Assembly: GCF_023715105.1 (NCBI RefSeq)
Contig: NZ_JAMBNO010000009.1
Coordinates: 62,001 to 126,000, forward strand
From: Hydrogenophaga intermedia
Lineage (GTDB): Bacteria; Pseudomonadota; Gammaproteobacteria; Burkholderiales; Burkholderiaceae_C
DNA: 64,000 nucleotides
Direction of reading: 5' to 3'
Position numbers and translations under genes: made by a program. This document shows positions 63,221 to 64,000 of the stretch, one piece after another. Under the pieces are notes generated by a model, which saw nothing but the letters and a program-made list of their open reading frames with translations, ran no database searches and had not been told where the DNA came from. The stretch's first letter is position 1. Each line of letters begins with the position of its first letter.

Positions 63221-64000
63221 TCAGCGCCCGGGCGGTACCAGGATGGTCGGCTTGGCTTGCGGCAGCATGTCCGGGTAGTCCAGGCTGAAGTGCAGGCCAC
63301 GGCTTTCGTGGCGCAGCATGGCCGACATCACGATCAGGTCGGCCACTTGCACCAGGTTGCGAAGCTCCAGCAGGTCGCGCGTGACGTGGAATTGCGCGTA
63401 GAACTCCTGGATCTCGCGCTGCAGCAGGGTGATGCGGTGCGCCGCGCGCTCCAGCCGCTTGTTGGTGCGCACGATGCCCACGTAGTCCCACATGAAGCGG
63501 CGCAGCTCGTCCCAGTTGTGCGAGATCACCACCATCTCGTCGGCATCGGTCACGCGGCTGTCGTCCCACTCGGGCAGCGCGGGTGGGGCGCCCAGCGGTG
63601 CGCTGCGGATGGCACCCACGGCGGCCTGCGCAAACACCATGCATTCCACGAGTGAATTGCTCGCCAGCCGGTTGGCGCCGTGCAGGCCGGTGCAGGTGGT
63701 CTCACCCACCGCGTACAGGCCGCCGATCTCGGTGCGGCCATCGAGGTCGGTCACCACGCCGCCGCAGGTGTAGTGCGCGGCCGGCACCACGGGAATCGGC
63801 TCCTTCGTGATGTCGATGCCCAGCTCCGCGCAGCGCGCCAGGATGTTGGGGAAGTGCTCGCGCAGGAACTCGGGGCTCTGGTGCGAGATGTCCAGGTGCA
63901 CGCAGTCCAGGCCGTGCTTCTTCATTTCGTAGTCGATCGCGCGCGCCACCACATCGCGCGGCGCGAGTTCGGCGCGCGGGTCGTGGTCGGGCATGAAGCG
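63221..64000 (-). CDS. nadB: L-aspartate oxidase NadB, C-terminal part (5' end outside window)
   Basis: FAD enzyme that oxidises aspartate to iminoaspartate for NadA. The last 259 residues are visible and the frame is open to the window edge. [20 protein letters not shown] opens the piece, followed by [31 protein letters not shown], and the FAD-binding [19 protein letters not shown]. The C-terminal helical domain is complete. A frame shorter by two codons at the edge is not meaningful, since the gene continues upstream. Confidence 0.96.
   Translation of the reverse strand, partial: RFMPDHDPRAELAPRDVVARAIDYEMKKHGLDCVHLDISHQSPEFLREHFPNILARCAELGIDITKEPIPVVPAAHYTCGGVVTDLDGRTEIGGLYAVGETTCTGLHGANRLASNSLVECMVFAQAAVGAIRSAPLGAPPALPEWDDSRVTDADEMVVISHNWDELRRFMWDYVGIVRTNKRLERAAHRITLLQREIQEFYAQFHVTRDLLELRNLVQVADLIVMSAMLRHESRGLHFSLDYPDMLPQAKPTILVPPGR

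Overview
The window is a contiguous piece of chromosome from a high-GC betaproteobacterium. It most resembles a member of the Comamonadaceae (Hydrogenophaga/Acidovorax/Variovorax type). The evidence is gene content and order: lpxC-side M23 peptidase-secA-argJ; pilBCD-coaE-zapD-yacG; rplU-rpmA-obgE-proB; ubiE-Tim44-ubiJ-ubiB; gpmA-ctpA-moeB facing rhodanese-grxC-secB-gpsA. A dispersed-type palindromic repeat at 19.86 kb fits the same assignment. The species call is inference. No rRNA, CRISPR array, insertion sequence, integrase or phage module was seen. One tRNA gene (Pro, anticodon CGG) is present. Coding density is very high and most neighbouring co-directional genes overlap by 1-4 bases (ATGA, GTGA, TGATG).

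Layout. 0-6.2 kb (+): cell-wall peptidase (cut by the window edge), SecA, ArgJ, a DUF815-type ATPase and a MutT-like Nudix hydrolase. 6.2-11.6 kb (-): type IV pilus assembly genes pilB-pilC-pilD, followed without a break by coaE, zapD and yacG. 11.8-13.0 kb (-): tRNA-Pro and the polyprenyl diphosphate synthase. 13.0-16.1 kb (+): rplU-rpmA with a clear promoter, leader hairpin and terminator, then obgE-proB. 16.1-19.9 kb: rppH with a CNP1-like protein (-), then proS and a lytic transglycosylase (+). 19.9-24.8 kb (-): an AAA ATPase, then the operon hemA-prfA-prmC-grxD, closed by a terminator. 24.8-30.0 kb: a small membrane protein (+) and a complete glycerol-3-phosphate importer ugpBAEC with the phosphodiesterase ugpQ (-). 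30.1-38.4 kb (+): a 1289-residue FAD/Fe-S oxidoreductase and quinone-biosynthesis genes. 38.5-43 kb (+): FmdB-like protein, DUF502 protein, aspS, three YqjD/YqjE/YqjK-type membrane proteins and nudB. 43-47.8 kb (+): a translationally coupled chain ybhP-clsB-exonuclease-DNA ligase.

47.8-53.9 kb (+) is the most accessory-looking stretch. It holds an unrecognised 358-residue protein, a divergent GTP cyclohydrolase I, a BLUF blue-light sensor protein, an EamA exporter, a DUF429 protein, a RibH2-like lumazine synthase, and small envelope proteins with a secreted nuclease. 53.8-64 kb returns to core genes: moeB, ctpA, gpmA, rhodanese, grxC, secB, gpsA, panC, panB, nadC, nadA and the C-terminal part of nadB.

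The best leads for something new are: the flavin/pterin/photosensor grouping at 49-52.5 kb; the unknown protein lying exactly where the helicase partner of the exonuclease-ligase cassette would be expected; a probable leaderless hemA mRNA; and a 10-bp inverted repeat flanking a -10-like element between gpmA and the rhodanese gene.
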